Assembly (NCBI GenBank): GCA_951217055.1
Contig: OX578278.1
Span: forward strand, 33,741,105-33,805,104
DNA: 64,000 nucleotides
Reading direction: 5' to 3'
Origin: Gerris lacustris
Lineage: Eukaryota; Arthropoda; Insecta; Hemiptera; Gerridae
Shown here: positions 1 through 12,241 of the stretch, piece by piece
Layout: each line of letters opens with the position of its first letter
Numbering within the stretch: position 1 is the first letter of the stretch
The notes under the pieces: model-generated
Databases searched by the model: none
The model's input: the letters and a program-made list of their open reading frames with translations, nothing else
Told to the model about the DNA's origin: nothing
Program-made: the position numbers and the translations under genes

Positions 1-344
1 TTTGAGAGGTCATATTTTATCAATTTTCCTTCCAATAATGCACTGCTGTAATTTTAACATTTTTGTTATCTATAAATATTATATTGTTTCTGACAATTTA
101 CACATTTTTAATTCTTACAATAGAACTTCCCAGTCCCAGTTCAATGGCAATTATAACATTCTTGAATAATTTTAATTGTTTAGCCTCACGAAAAAATTGC
201 ATAGAATTGCCTCTGGGAAGGACTGCAACAACATATGTAACATACAAATGAGTTCTTCCTGGTATATTAAAATGTATACTATACCCGCAAAACATGGGGG
301 GCTTTAGCCCCCCCTGAACTTTTGAGCCAGGATCGCCACTGCCC

Positions 345-500
345 TTAAATGTACATTACAACAATTACTGCACTCTTAAAGAGCTTTCCAATGATATGCA
401 TCATGAAGGTTATTCATTATTCATTACTTTGACCCCGTATTCATCACTTGTTTACCCCGTACCCCTGTGTACCAAAATTTTAATTTCTAAATTTTATGTA
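345..500 (+). repeat. Dispersed repeat family G, copy 1
   Basis: A stretch around the words CTCTTAAAGAGCTTTCCAA and ATGCATC recurs in the same orientation, clearly diverged, at about 7475-7620. Both copies continue to a shared 'gtgtaccaaa' block. No coding capacity is seen. It is a degraded dispersed repeat of unknown class. Confidence 0.6.
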
Positions 501-1069
501 GACAGTGATTTTCTCCTTGCTTTGATGGTCAAATATTCAAATTTTCATCGAGATCGGACCAAAACTGTAGATTTGTATATAGTGACAATACATGAATATG
601 GATATGAACTACAGTATATGGAGCCCCTTCTGATAACACGTTATCTCACTATCGACCTCTTTCAAGACTTAATATATCGATATATCTTGTCTGTTAAACT
701 CGTTTATATTTCGATTTGGAACTCTACCGGGTCTATATGCAGGAGGGTTGTTTTTCTTTAGAATACACTGTAGTTCTACTTTTAACTTAAAATAGCATTT
801 GATTTAACTTGTTTTAACAAACAAAGTATTTTTATTAATTTAAACTTATTTAAACAAAATATTTTTTCACTTACCACAGTTCAATGAGGTTAAACCAATA
901 ATGCCAACAAAATTATTAAAAATAAAATAACATGAACATTTTTTGTTTCGGTTAAACTAAAAACACATTTAAAATATAATATTACCATGAAGATTAATCA
1001 TTATTTATAATATTTTTATTTTAAATAATTTTTTATAATAAATTTTAGATGATTTAATTTTTATACGAT
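501..1069. other. A+T-rich stretch, nothing recognised
   Basis: Long A/T runs. The open frame at 396-761 (121 codons) begins inside repeat G, has no recognisable domain, and is treated as chance. Confidence 0.5.
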
Positions 1070-1260
1070 GGTAGTGTGGTAGACCTGAAAATGGCGTCCC
1101 TGCGACGTGGCGGATCCTTGGCGGTTTCCCATAGTTTTAGTGCGTCGGCCATATTGTTTTTACTTCTCTAATTAGGTCAAGAGTAATTTTAGTCGAATCT
1201 TACTTTAAATTCACTTCTTAATCGAGGTAAAGTATTTTAAATCGGGTAGCGGATCTTTAT
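1070..1260 (+). promoter_or_regulatory. Possible promoter/first-exon island (weak)
   Basis: A locally CpG-richer patch in very A+T-rich surroundings. It contains AAAATGGCG and GGCCATATT, which resemble Pho/YY1-type GCCAT sites found near some start sites, followed by a splice-donor-like word (GAGGTAAAGT near 1224). A similar combination lies at 9300-9430. No coding exon is attached, so this is only a candidate non-coding start or a relic of a repeat. Confidence 0.2.
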
Positions 1261-2004
1261 ATTTGTAATGTGTGTTATAATTCAAATGTTTCTTTTTTAT
1301 TTCTATACGTTTTTCTTTCGAAAAGTACATCTTTCGTGTATTTAATTTATATTTTATTTATTGTTCGTTGTTCTGCGTTGAAATCTTGTCTTTGGAGATA
1401 GATCGATTCGTTATTCAGTGTATTATCGACGATAATATCTTTCAAAGTTAATTCTACGTATATTTATAACAGCATTTAGAGAATATAATGGAATATGAAG
1501 ATATACATAGGAATGATTGAAAGAACGAAGCGAAGCTATAAAGGTAGATTGATTCTTTCTATTTACCTAATAAGTTAGATTGAATAATTTTTGTTTAGTT
1601 ATAATAAACAATCTTATTACTCAACGATTATGGCAAGAGGTAATTTTATTTAAATTCTTAATCAAACTATTGTTTTTTTATTTAGTTATTTCCTTAGAAT
1701 TAAAAGCTATTCAAAAAGTGAAGATTTTTGTTTTATTATTACTATTTTTTTTTTTTAATGTAGGAGGGAATTATCTTATAGACTACGTAACATTACCCCC
1801 TTAATCTTGCTTCTCGCTTATTTTCTGTTACATTCTGTTTGTTTTACTTTTTCTACGAAATCATTATTTTATTTTTTACTAGCTGGATAGCCTGTTCTTT
1901 GTTACGGAGTGTTATTTTAATTTTATAAGTTTGTAAACTACCATCAAGAAAAATGTATATTATTTTACTATGAGAGAATATCTAGATTTTATTCTTTTCA
2001 CTGA
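1261..2004. other. A+T-rich stretch, nothing recognised
   Basis: No gene or clear repeat is visible. The 74-codon frame at 1580-1804 is low-complexity and not supported. Confidence 0.5.
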
Positions 2005-2200
2005 TTTCTATGCCCCCTCTTCTTTGATAAGATAATTTGCAAATACCCTAAATTTAGCCCCCTCCTAAAAAAAAACAAGGGATTCTACTATACACTATTC
2101 CAGGCAGCGGCCGCTTTTCGGGGGTTTATCCTTGCGAAGCGATTAGGGGGCAGAGCCCCCTAGTAATATATTAAATATAATTGTATAAAACATAAATGAA
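2005..2200 (+). repeat. Dispersed repeat family H, copy 1, with GC-rich end
   Basis: The block 'atttctatgccccctcttc...gataatttgcaaa' recurs at 13555-13630. It is followed by a short G+C-rich segment with an imperfect inverted repeat (AGGGGGCAGAGCCCCCT, 2143-2159). A similar GGGGGGCTTTAGCCCCCC word sits at 296-313. This looks like the terminus of an old mobile element. Confidence 0.45.
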
Positions 2201-2569
2201 CGTAAACAACATTTTATAGTTATAAGACTTTTTTAAGTTCAGATTGTGTTTTAGTTGAGGACTAAGAAATTATAAATGTTTTCAAACAAAAAATGACCTA
2301 AATAAATGTTAGGTCATAATTATAACGCATATACCCATATTAATTTAAGTCATAATTGGTTTTTTAACATTACTGCGGTAAAATAGTTGTATTCTTCAAA
2401 ATGAGTTTGCTTTACTTTGGTTTATCAGTAGTATGTCTGCAGTTATCAGCAATAGGAGTTTATTAGTAGTACTTACAATAAATATAAAATAGAACTTATT
2501 ATAAGAGTTAAAAAATTCAATACACAAGTTATTAGTGTAAAGTCCCAAAATGACGAATAAAAACGAGTA

Positions 2570-2640
2570 AAAAGAGGGGGCCCATATAGGTCTAGCCGTG
2601 GGGCCCGCTACGGCTCTCGACGGGCCTGAATACAGCACAC
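2570..2640. repeat. G+C-rich block of unknown origin
   Basis: About 70 bases of GGGCCC-rich sequence in A+T-rich surroundings, comparable in composition to 11345-11470. The minus-strand 80-codon frame across it (2396-2638) shows no domain. Confidence 0.3.
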
Positions 2641-2859
2641 TGTAAAATTAAAAACAAAAAACCTATTTTTAAAATTTTATGAAAGTATTGTAAAATGTAT
2701 CAAACCCTCATTTAAATATTATGCCATTTTTTTGACACATAGATTCCTCCTCCTATTATTGGTTGAATCAGATTTGGATCGGTTTCGATTTTCAGTGGGG
2801 TCATACTTATTTTTAAGCAATATTAAACTGTAACAGGTGGATAAATTTACTGATAAAGA

Positions 2860-3080
2860 TATAGGTGTTGATAAAATAATGTTTGTGTGTTTGCGGAAGA
2901 GAAAAGATTCGGTGTAAAGAATAAAATATAATATAGCACCAATTATGGGTTAATTATGACCTACCATCCAAATTTAATCAAAACTGGACAAGTAGTTTTT
3001 AAGATATGGTGGTTCGTAAAAATGTTCAACGACAGACCGACAAACAGACGCGAGACCAAATATTTTTCGTTTTTTTTTAG
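2860..3080 (-). repeat. Dispersed repeat family A, copy 1 (reverse)
   Basis: Shares with copies at 7885-8445, 29485-29830, 40110-40600, 45400-45880 and 48195-48465 the ordered words for 'attatgacctaccatccaaa', a 'ggacaagtagtttttaa' block, and a 'gacagaccgacaaacagacg' block. Diverged and non-coding. Confidence 0.6.
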
Positions 3081-3488
3081 AAGATCAAAAAACTAAAAGT
3101 TATGTAGATGTGAATTATGTGTACTGAAAATGAAAAATGTTTGCCAATTACTTTACAAATAGCTTCCTCGTGTTCTATAACAGTATTAAATAAAGTAAAA
3201 TTTTAAAGTTATCAAATATGTTCGCTTGAGTGAGATGAAACAATGTGCTAAGAAGGTTGTAATTGATATATATGTAACTATTAACTATGATGTACCATCC
3301 AAATCGTAATAGATATTTTTTTCTTTAAACGAATTGTACTTTTTGGAATTTCGTATTTGAAAACTCTTCTTCAAATTTACACAATCCTATTCTGTGTGAT
3401 TGGAAGCTAAATGATCTATATTAATACTCTCTGATTTTAATATTGATGACGAAGGTTAAGTATAAAGTAAATTAAAGATACAATAAAG

Positions 3489-3535
3489 TTACATTAAAGA
3501 TTTTAGCCTAGCAAGTCGTCTGAGAGGATGATATA
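3489..3535 (+). repeat. Short duplicated block, copy 1 (second at 4440-4485)
   Basis: 'acattaaagattttagc' followed by 'tagcaagtc' is present at both places about 950 bases apart, in the same orientation and with few differences. The copies enclose a family-B fragment and A+T-rich DNA. Confidence 0.5.
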
Positions 3536-3554
3536 TAGGACTTCACACGATCAA

Positions 3555-3695
3555 GTAGCCCGGTCAGTTTAGACCGAACTTTCCACCGTTCGCCATTGCT
3601 TGCATATATTCTGGCCACCAGAATAGTCGCAAATGAAAGGCCGACCAGAACATACACATCTTCGGCGAGACCACTCTAAACTGTCTGGTTGTTTC
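3555..3695. repeat. Imperfect inverted-repeat segment (possible MITE)
   Basis: CGGTCAGTTTAGACC at the left and the imperfectly complementary CTCTAAACTGTCTGG at the right bracket ~110 bases, with a small internal stem (TTCTGG/CCAGAA). No target duplication is obvious. Confidence 0.3.
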
Positions 3696-3699
3696 AGTA

Positions 3700-3860
3700 G
3701 AATACCTAATTTAGAGCTAAAATTAATTTCTCTACTTAACCTCAGAGTATGATTTTTTATAATATGTGTGCCAATTTTGTCGAATTCAGCATAGTTTAGA
3801 CTCCACGCGTCTAAACAGGCTTCAGAAGAAAGATTGCAGACGACAGAGAAACATTATTTT
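3700..3860 (+). repeat. Dispersed repeat family B, copy 1
   Basis: 'aatttagagctaaaattaat' followed by 'gagtatgatt' and an 'aattttgtcgaa...gtttagactcc' block matches copies at 38540-38770, 54530-54900, 56085-56370 and, in reverse, 36020-36425 and 34500-34615. Confidence 0.6.
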
Positions 3861-6800
3861 TATACCTTTTTTTTTACTGAGGACCTTAAAAAGTATAAAT
3901 CCGTCTAAATATCAAAATAGAATTTTCGCGCCATAACAATACTGTAATCCTATCTGCAGTATTGTAACACTATGTATATGATAAAGTAAAAGTCGGACAT
4001 TTAAAACAAAAAGATAAAAAGAATAGAATGCACCTCAATTTATGTACTCTCGCATTCATTGGAAATAATCTAATAGTTATGGTTTTTAATTGTAATCTTT
4101 TAAAACAGTGTAATTTAAAATAATGAAACGGAATTCATTGTGGCAAGGATAATAAGAGAGAGAAATATAGTCATTATTAAATCTATACACTTATGTAAAT
4201 GTTTCATTTGATAAAAACAGGAATAAGTCCACTAAAAGGTTTTATATAATATTTTATCAGCAACAAGTAGTTCTGTTTATTGGTATGTAATGCGCTTTTT
4301 AATGATAAAAAGCACACTTTTGAAATTTATACTATCAATTATATGATAATTTAATTCTATCTGATTTTCTTTTCTACTACAGTATCGTTGTTTAAGTTTA
4401 GCAATACATTTCTTTAAATTTATTGGTTTATTATTCAGGGTACATTAAAGATTTTAGCGTAGCAAGTCATCTGAAAGAGGAATTATTTTATAAAGCTCAT
4501 TTTGCCCTTGAGGCAAGAAAACGAGCAATTCATGATGTAAAAAGTTTTTGAAGTAGAAACTTTGTCTCTACTAACAGGACTGCAAGGGTAAAAGGGAAGA
4601 TTATGTCTCTCCTTACTATACTGCTACGTAGCCTGGGAACCCAAGTATGCAACAAGATTCCTATCCTTCCTTTCTTCCTTTTCATCCTTAGTCTTAAATA
4701 TATCACTTTTATAGATACGAAATGATGGAGAATTGAATTAAATCTAGTTTGCAACATCTTGACTGATAATTACTTCGGTAACTAAGTTCGAAACTTTTAA
4801 GGTTGAAATGTCTGTGGTGAACTTCATACTATAATGCATCCCTTTTTCATTCTCTTAGCTCGATTGTCAAGATGTTTATAGAAATTTGTTTCAGCTATAT
4901 AATTGAAACTTATAGGTTAGTAGCTGAATATACAGGGGAAGAATCAGGAGCGAATATATGTCTTTGAAATCAAAGCAGATACAGTCAACGCGATACTCCG
5001 GTTCTAACCAAACGCCGTGAATGTTAAAATCGCGGATGTGGTCATTAGATGCATAGGTTACGTGTAAAGTTATCTTTAAACACTATTGGTTTAAAAATGT
5101 CAAATAATATTTTGATATTTCGAGCGAATAATCCTAAAATATAAATAAAATTAAAAGAAAAATTACGTATTTCTGCGCCACTGACATAGCTGAATTTCTT
5201 GCTGAATTTCAATACTTTCTTTGACCGTGTAGGCTTCGAGTCTGGTTCCTTTTTCATATGTTTCGCAGACACGGTTGACTCACGGAACGGTACTTATACA
5301 GAGACAAAATTTGACAAAAAAAATATTAAAAGTTATCGGAGAACATGTTTAGTTCATGACGGTAATAACAAAACTAAATTTATTAAGTTTTTCTTCGTGG
5401 AAAACATGTGAAGATGGTTGATAATACTTATTATTTTTTAGTCATTATGTTTATCAAATATTTTATGAATTCAAGTTTACCTCCCCAATTCTCTAATCAT
5501 ATCTTATTTAGACGTACAAGTTCCACAAAAGGCAGAAATAAATTAAATATATGTTTCAAGTAAACAATATATTTTAACATTGAGAAAACTTACTTATATG
5601 TAACATACGAATTATATATCTTTCGAGCCATTGTACGTAAATAATTAAATTCACGTACAGTTACATTATTATTTGAACAGCGATTTGTTATTAGTCTGTT
5701 TGAATCTTTTTACGGTCACTTTTCTTTTAATAATTTATTATTGATAAATCCTGAGACGTCAACTTCATTCATGCTCAGATCAAGGAAGAGTAAAAATGTG
5801 TACAACAATATCAAACCCAATAATTAAGGTGATACAACACCAAAAATGTCCCGAGATGTGTCTGAAAGGCATTTTTTTTAATATTTAAGCATATTTTTAA
5901 TTTAGAGCCAACAAAAAAATGTATTCTTTAGGATTCACAATGCATAAGCTATCTTTAGTTAATTCAGATTAAAATAACCCTTCAGTCCTTATTGTCCTAG
6001 GTAAAAGAATGTATAAATACCCCTTTGTAATAGTTCTGAAAAATATATTAATCACTAAATTTAAAAAAGGAATTACAGAACTGAAAGAATAGAGGTTTGT
6101 AACTCGCACTCACACAGACACGTATAATATATATATATATTATTTTGGTTACACTACATTACATCGAGAAGAAACGTTGTTGAAATATTAAATCTCTTTT
6201 CTCGAGGAAAATATAATTGAGAAAAAAGAAAAGAGGAATAGAATAATGAAATAGTTGGAAGATTTGCAGTGAAAAACTGTAGTTTATACCTCGACCTCGG
6301 GGTCTTTCTCTAGAGATATAAAACGAAATTAAAATGCAGCCAGGCTGAACGAGGTGTTGAACTTGACTGAAATATCCCGAACTATACACTACACACTTCT
6401 AGTACCCTTTTTCTTTATCTTTTTTCAACTTTTTTTTGTCAATCTATTTATTTATAAAAAAGAAAGATAAATCAGTTTGAAGTTATACTTAAGACTTAAA
6501 TTTAGTCTTATCACTATAAAGCCTTTTAGAAGAACTTTTAATCTTTTAGTTGATTGAATTATTATTATTGTTTTTATAAAAACACCTTCGAAAACTTATT
6601 TTTATGTTTAACTTAACCTCCAGAAATATTAGATTATGAAGCGTTAGTGGATGTCATCATGAAATGTTAAATGAAATATCTCTCCAAGTAATAGTACATT
6701 ACGCGTCTAGTGCGGAAAGTAGCATTTTGCATGCGAGTGTGGAGCTTGCACCTGAGTGCAGTTTTCGCACGGGTTGCGTACCGTACTTTATCTACGATTG

Positions 6801-7134
6801 TGGATTTTAATAATAAATACAGAAAAAATAAGCTCGGATGCAAAATTAATAAACTTCCCGTATGTAAGTTCGAATTTCTCTTTTGATAAAGATGAAGATG
6901 ACATTAATTCATTAGTTGTATTTTGTGCCGAATTAATTATTTCGTGAGGCGTATTATTCTCCTCATTTTTGTCATAATGACATAAATCAATAATTGTTTT
7001 AGCGAATTTTCAAAGAAAATTACGCTATTGCAATGGCTTCAAAATTTTTGTAATGCGAATTTTTGAAAATTTTTTCCATGGAAATCCGTTTTAGACCATT
7101 CTGAATCGATTCCTAAAATTTAACACTTTTTTTT
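3861..7134. other. A+T-rich stretch, no supported gene
   Basis: Apart from the short duplication at 4440-4485, only short chance frames occur (4530-4757, 5045-5272, 5199-5411, 6159-6389, 6756-6947). None has a recognisable motif, and some overlap on opposite strands. Confidence 0.5.
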
Positions 7135-7274
7135 ATGTATGTATGTATATATGTATGTATATATGTATGTATATATGTATGTATATATGTATGTATATAT
7201 GTATGTATATATGTATGTATATATGTATGTATATATGTATGTATATATGTATGTATATATGTATGTATATATGT
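7135..7274. repeat. 12-bp-period microsatellite (GTATGTATATAT)n
   Basis: About eleven near-perfect tandem copies of a 12-base unit. Because the period is a multiple of three, both strands stay open over 62-70 codons. Those frames (7113-7325 minus, 7135-7332 plus) are artefacts. Confidence 0.95.
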
Positions 7275-7474
7275 GTCACTCCAGACGATATCTCCCCTTA
7301 GCATGCACTTAAAAATTTCAAACAAATTTTAAAATGTCAATAATATCAAAAGAAAGGATGAGTTCGTTGGCCAGAATTTTTGGAGTTCATTTAGGGGTCA
7401 AATTTTGACCATTTAGGGTCAAAAAACGTGTTTTTTCCATTTTACCCCCTTTTTATGTGAAAATATGATAAAAG

Positions 7475-7620
7475 TGTACATAACAACAATTACTGTACTC
7501 TTAAAGAGCTTTCCAACGACATGCATCTTGAAGGGTAAATACGATTTTGACTTTTGTACCTCGTTTTGACTGTGTACCAAATTTTTTTTTCACCCATGCA
7601 AATTCTAAACCAAAATTTTC
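7475..7620 (+). repeat. Dispersed repeat family G, copy 2
   Basis: Second copy of the block at 345-500, preceded by a run with 'aggggtcaaattttgacc' words. Diverged, non-coding. Confidence 0.6.
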
Positions 7621-7884
7621 CTATATTATCATAAGCTAATAATCCGCAGATTTCTTTGAAAATTCGCTCATTAAGTCATGGTGCATGACTGGACTTTTTC
7701 ACTAAAAATTCGATATAAATAGTTACTTTAATTAAACAAACAGCAAATTAGTTAGCAAAATTGTGGGTTTTGAGGAGTTTTAGGGGTTGTATTAATTTAT
7801 TTATTTGTTGTTGTTCATTTATATCTGTGATGAGTATACTATACCTCTATCTATATTTTTCCCCTTACCGACGCCACTGTAATA

Positions 7885-8445
7885 TATTTTGCTTCCGAGC
7901 TTACAGATGGCAACGGAAGCTATGTGATCGTTTCGAAGAACCAAAAAATGTTGTCTCAGAATTCAAAAATACCAAGACAAATCCGTTTCAGACATCAGGG
8001 AACATTTACGGTCTCGTGTCTGTCGGTCAGTCCTCAATTTTTGCGAACCAGCACATCTTAAAAACTACTCGTCCGATTTCAATGGAATTTGGATGGTAGG
8101 GAATAATTAGCATTTTGTTGGTACCATTTAAGTTTCAACATTTTGCGCTTATTAGTTGCTCTTCCACAAGTACACAAACATACATTTATTTACTCTTATA
8201 TCTTCAAAAGTACTCATTTGATTTTCATGAAATTTGGATGGTTCGTCGAATGTAGCCCACACAGATGGGCCCGTATTGTTTTAAACAGTCTGCGATCTTT
8301 AAAATTTGCTAAATTGATACTTTTCTTCATGAAATACATCAAAACAATTTTGACAGATTTAAAATGAAAGGAGGGAAACAAATAAATAAATGAGAAATAA
8401 TGGTTTGTAAAAGCATAACATCATTTAAGGATTTTTGTGGGTCAT
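7885..8445 (+). repeat. Dispersed repeat family A, copy 2
   Basis: One of the longest copies. In order it has 'cttccgagctta', 'ggcaacggaagctatgtgat', a 'cagacatcagggaaca' block, two spaced 'tttcaatgga/tttcatgaaatttggatgg' blocks, then 'aaaggagggaaacaaataaa' and 'tggtttgtaaaagcataa'. The plus-strand frames at 7761-8099 and 8143-8367 lie in it and are not genes. Confidence 0.65.
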
Positions 8446-8544
8446 TGAAGGGTTTTTGAATAAAATTTTTTCGTTCACACTTTTGTCATTAACGTTTGGC
8501 TATATTTCGCCCCTCTCCGAGGAATAGACGTGCCGGGTTTGCGA

Positions 8545-8808
8545 AGTTGTTTTACATTTTTATATATAGGTAAAAAGTGGGTCAGATTCTCTAACTATGT
8601 TGTTAGATTCGTCGATTCTATTGGATATTGACGACGAATGTTACGTTCTCATTTCTGTGATATATTTATTTTATTGTTAATTTTGGTAATTGTGTTAATG
8701 TAAAACAGTATGATAGACAGTGTGAGAGTTGTATGAGTGGACGAATCTATCAACATAGTTAGAGAATTTGACCCACTTTTTACCTATATATAAAAATGTA
8801 AAACAACT
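8545..8808. mobile_element. 264-bp MITE with ~69-bp terminal inverted repeats
   Basis: 8545-8613 and the reverse complement of 8740-8808 match over ~69 bases with two differences. The ends read AGTTGTTTTACATTTTTATA. About 126 bases of non-coding sequence lie between. No target-site duplication can be fixed. The near identity of the arms suggests a fairly young insertion or a maintained hairpin. Superfamily unknown. Confidence 0.85.
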
Positions 8809-9299
8809 ACCTTTAAAGAAAGGTTTAAAGCACAATGGATAAATTTAAATTTGACAAATGGATGTTTCTCTCACGTTTTGAACTACATGAAAATAGTTTT
8901 TTTTTTATTTAAACCCATTTTTTAATTTAACTTACTATCTTTCAATAAGAGGCGTTTCTTTTAAATCGATTCACGAAGTATACCTACCTAAAAACCAAAG
9001 CTTATTAAAAAATCCCGAAAAATATCGGAGATGGAGCAATAATTATATTGGAATATAAGATTTACCGATATTAAGTTAATTATTGTTATCATAATATCAT
9101 TAAATAGCTATGTAAACAAATGAAAAAATTAATAATTTAAGAAAAGAAATGTATATCTGCGTTTAGAACTAATTAAAAGCCAATAATATCAATTCTATTT
9201 CGTTCGTTTACTAAATAAAAATCAGGTTGTAAATTTATAAAGATTTAGTAGTTATTGAATTTTTCAAAATATGTTAAACTGTTTTTATTTAAAATTTTA

Positions 9300-9430
9300 T
9301 TATTCAAAAGTTGGTAGTGGTGGCTAGGTCCGTTGAAACGTTGAGGATCAAGGTCAGTTCGACGCGATGTCTTTCTAACGCAGCCATGTTTGATTTTCTT
9401 CTTTCGCGTTTTCCTTAAAACTAAGGTAAA
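9300..9430 (+). promoter_or_regulatory. Possible promoter/first-exon island (weak)
   Basis: A CpG-containing patch with GCAGCCATGTTTG and a donor-like AAGGTAAAT near 9422, similar in layout to 1070-1260. Another GGCGGCCATATTTG lies at about 9798. No coding exon is identified. Confidence 0.2.
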
Positions 9431-10540
9431 TTATCTAATTTATATTCAAATTAGAATTATATTATGTCAAGTATTGTCAGTCTTTTAAAATATTACATAT
9501 AATGTGAACATTAAGTGTTAATATGATGTTGAATTGTTGCGATTAAGGTTCGACGAAAGTGAACCTGAAATAGATTCAAACAAAACTACGTGATAAAGTT
9601 GTTTTAACTGTTGTTAGACAAGAAATCGTATTTAATTTCTTATCCTTTGTACCTTATTACTGTTTTATTTGACATTTTCTGTTTATTATATTTCAATTGT
9701 GATTGTCGATAGCGTTTTTTCACTAACTAAGATATTATTGCTTATTTGGTAAGTTAAAACGTAGAGACTTTGACTCCAAGTTTTTTTCCGTTCAAGTGGC
9801 GGCCATATTTGATATTTGTTAACCCTTTTGTATTATTAAAAACCTTAAACAAGAATTTTTATCTTCTTTACTCTTTTAACTGACTAGTTGTTTAATTATT
9901 ATACCTTATACTTATTACCATCATTATTATTGATGATGGTAATTATTACTTCTATGTATCATTATTATTATATTTTCTGTTATCAAATTTAAATCTTACT
10001 TTACTTTTGTAATGATTTATAACAATAAATATTATATTTATATTTTATTAATATTATATTTATTATATATTATACTAGCTTCACCGCGGGGCTCATGCTT
10101 GGTATTAGTGGCAATGTTTCCTGTAATCATGTAGGCCTAGCAAATAAATTAAATTCCTAAATAGTTTTGTTTCCAAAGCCTTCTAGGAATAAAATCAGGA
10201 CTATATTACATATCATTAATTCCATTACTAAGAATATAATACTCTCCAAATCGTAGTTTGGAGTCTATCTATGTATTTTTAAAATAGCCAATAGAAATTA
10301 AGTAATATTATTAATAACTAACAATGCTAAAAAAAAGCAATAATAAATAAGAAAATAAACGTAGACAAAACCAATTAGACTGGGAAGTCATTGAACAATC
10401 ATCAACCATGATGGTGCATTAATTTAATTACCAGCCTCTTCTCTCAATATGGCAGTTGCACCAGTAAATATTTAATAACTCTAGTTACAGGAAAAATTAG
10501 TAAAATAATAAATACTTGATTTAAAGAGCATTAGTGAGAG
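9431..10540. other. A+T-rich stretch with one possible TE terminus
   Basis: Mostly low-complexity A/T. 'tatactagcttcaccgcggg' near 10072 resembles the repetitive 'actagct...cgcgg' sequence types often seen at ends of old insect repeats. No gene seen. Confidence 0.35.
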
Positions 10541-11480
10541 GTTTAAGCACTCCAATCAGAAATTAAATCGATCAACAATTGCGGACGCCATAAGCGCTCA
10601 AAGTGAAATTTCTTTTTTAAAAAATAAAATTTAGCTCTATTTAGAACCGATGGAATTACGACAAAAAGTCATAGGACAAAGTTGTAGATCTTTTAAAATC
10701 AGTTACCGCTGGCGCAATCAGCTTGTCGATACGACTTGCCGTTTAGCCAGAATAAGCCTCCAAAAAAACTTTAAAGAGCGACCGCCATCATTAATTTTTT
10801 AAGGGGGGTAAAAATATATTTTTTTAACTTTTCGGATTTTTCCAGTCGGTTTGGGCCAATTTCTGACCAATCGAAAAAAAATTATTATTATTATTATTAT
10901 CTGTGGGGTTTGTTTACGGTGGGTCAACCTACTTTTTTTAGGTTGTTTTATATTCTTTTTTTTTTTATAAAATTGTTTATAACTTTAGTTGTACTCAATA
11001 TTTTTAGATGAAACCAAGCGTACAAATTGCGCAACATGTTTGCGCTCACCCCTGAAAAAAAATTAATCGATATCATTTAGCCAGTTTTGCGCCTATAAAG
11101 TCTGACTGGGGCGAGAGACACACATACATACACGAAGAAAGTTAAGGCCGGATTCGGTTTTTGGAATGTATAAAATGAAAAAGTATCCTACAATTTTTCA
11201 ATTCTGCCCAATGTACAGACAAAACTTTAATTTTATTCTTATAGATAACAAAAATTTGATTGGGTGCAGGGAGCAAATATGATATGGAAAGTTACGCACG
11301 CAGTTCTTTTTTTAATAGCTACTGTTTGTTAGTTTGTTTTACCTTTTCCTCACCTCCCCCACTTGGCGCGGAGGCCGGCGGCGCCCCTCTGAGCTCGGCG
11401 CCCCGGGCAAGTGGCAAGTGCCCGGGTTGCCCGGCCCTTAAGCCGGGCCTGCGCGCAGGCCCAATGAATAAAAGTACGTA
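10541..11480. repeat. Probable degraded mobile element with G+C-rich end
   Basis: A patchwork of moderately G+C-rich words in A+T-rich DNA, an (ATT)n run at 10881-10900, and a very G+C-rich block at 11345-11470 dominated by CCCGGG, GGCGCC and GCCCGGC words. Plus (11260-11481) and minus (11350-11535) frames cross this block in both directions, so neither is taken as coding. No transposase motif is visible. Confidence 0.35.
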
Positions 11481-11854
11481 AAGAATCACTTTCTACGCAT
11501 CTAGACAGAGATACAATGTTTATATTTCGTATCAATCGTAGATAAAAGTATATTTATTTACATATTCTCAGAGCAGCTTTCAGCCACTATAGGGCCATCA
11601 TAAGTGCCAAAAAATCGTGTAAGTTTGTCCCAGCTTTCCCCAAGTTTTTTCCAGTGCTTTTCTAGAACTTTCCCTGGCAGAAATCTAAATGATAAATCTC
11701 ATAATGAGATGATAATATCATAATCAACCTTTTGCGCACATTGCTCTCCTCTGACGAAGCATGGGCGTGGGCACCCTTTATTTTTTTTTATATTAAATTG
11801 TTGTGACCACTCATTTACAGTAATTGGCAGATCTTATTTCATGTGATTTCTATA

Positions 11855-12130
11855 CTATTTTTTACTACGTTTTTATTAGCTTGCATTCTTGTTTGTTTGT
11901 TTGTCCGGTACAAATCTGGCAATCGATTTCTAACTAACTTCCCGAATAGCTAGACATTTGAAACTTTTAGCATAGCTCAGAACACGATGACAATGCATTA
12001 TTTTAATACTTTTAGCCATCTTTCAGCAAAATTTAATTAGTTTTCACCAAATTTTGCTGTGCGGAAAGTTAGTTCGGAAAAAATCCGCAAGTTATTTTAT
12101 TTGTTTTGCCATATCCAATATTTACGCTAT
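11855..12130 (+). repeat. Dispersed repeat family D, copy 1
   Basis: Matches the reverse complement of 41385-41710 closely over ~270 bases (shared words include TTTAGCCATCTTTCAGCA and GGAAAGTTAGTTCGGAAAAA). The terminal word ACGTAGTATATAAAAAGTTC recurs at 12463-12482 and, reversed, at about 41360-41382. The first copy therefore probably extends to about 12490, with an extra ~330 bases inside. No ORF. Confidence 0.75.
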
Positions 12131-12193
12131 CTTCAATTTGACGGGTCTCAAATTTGTGATAGGTAAACATTGAATGACAGCTAAACAGGAAAT

Positions 12194-12241
12194 ATCAATT
12201 ATATTATTTATCGATTATATTATTTATCGATTATATTATTT
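12194..12241. repeat. 16-bp tandem repeat, 3 copies
   Basis: Three consecutive copies of ATCRATTATATTATTT. They lie inside the extra segment of family D copy 1. Confidence 0.9.

Noticed and set aside
1580..1804. 74-codon hydrophobic frame as a membrane protein
   Set aside because: Phe/Leu/Ile-rich translation is expected from T-rich DNA; no initiation context or homology.
7113..7332. Open frames on both strands with (YIHT)n or (VCIY)n peptides
   Set aside because: A 12-base microsatellite is trivially open in both directions.
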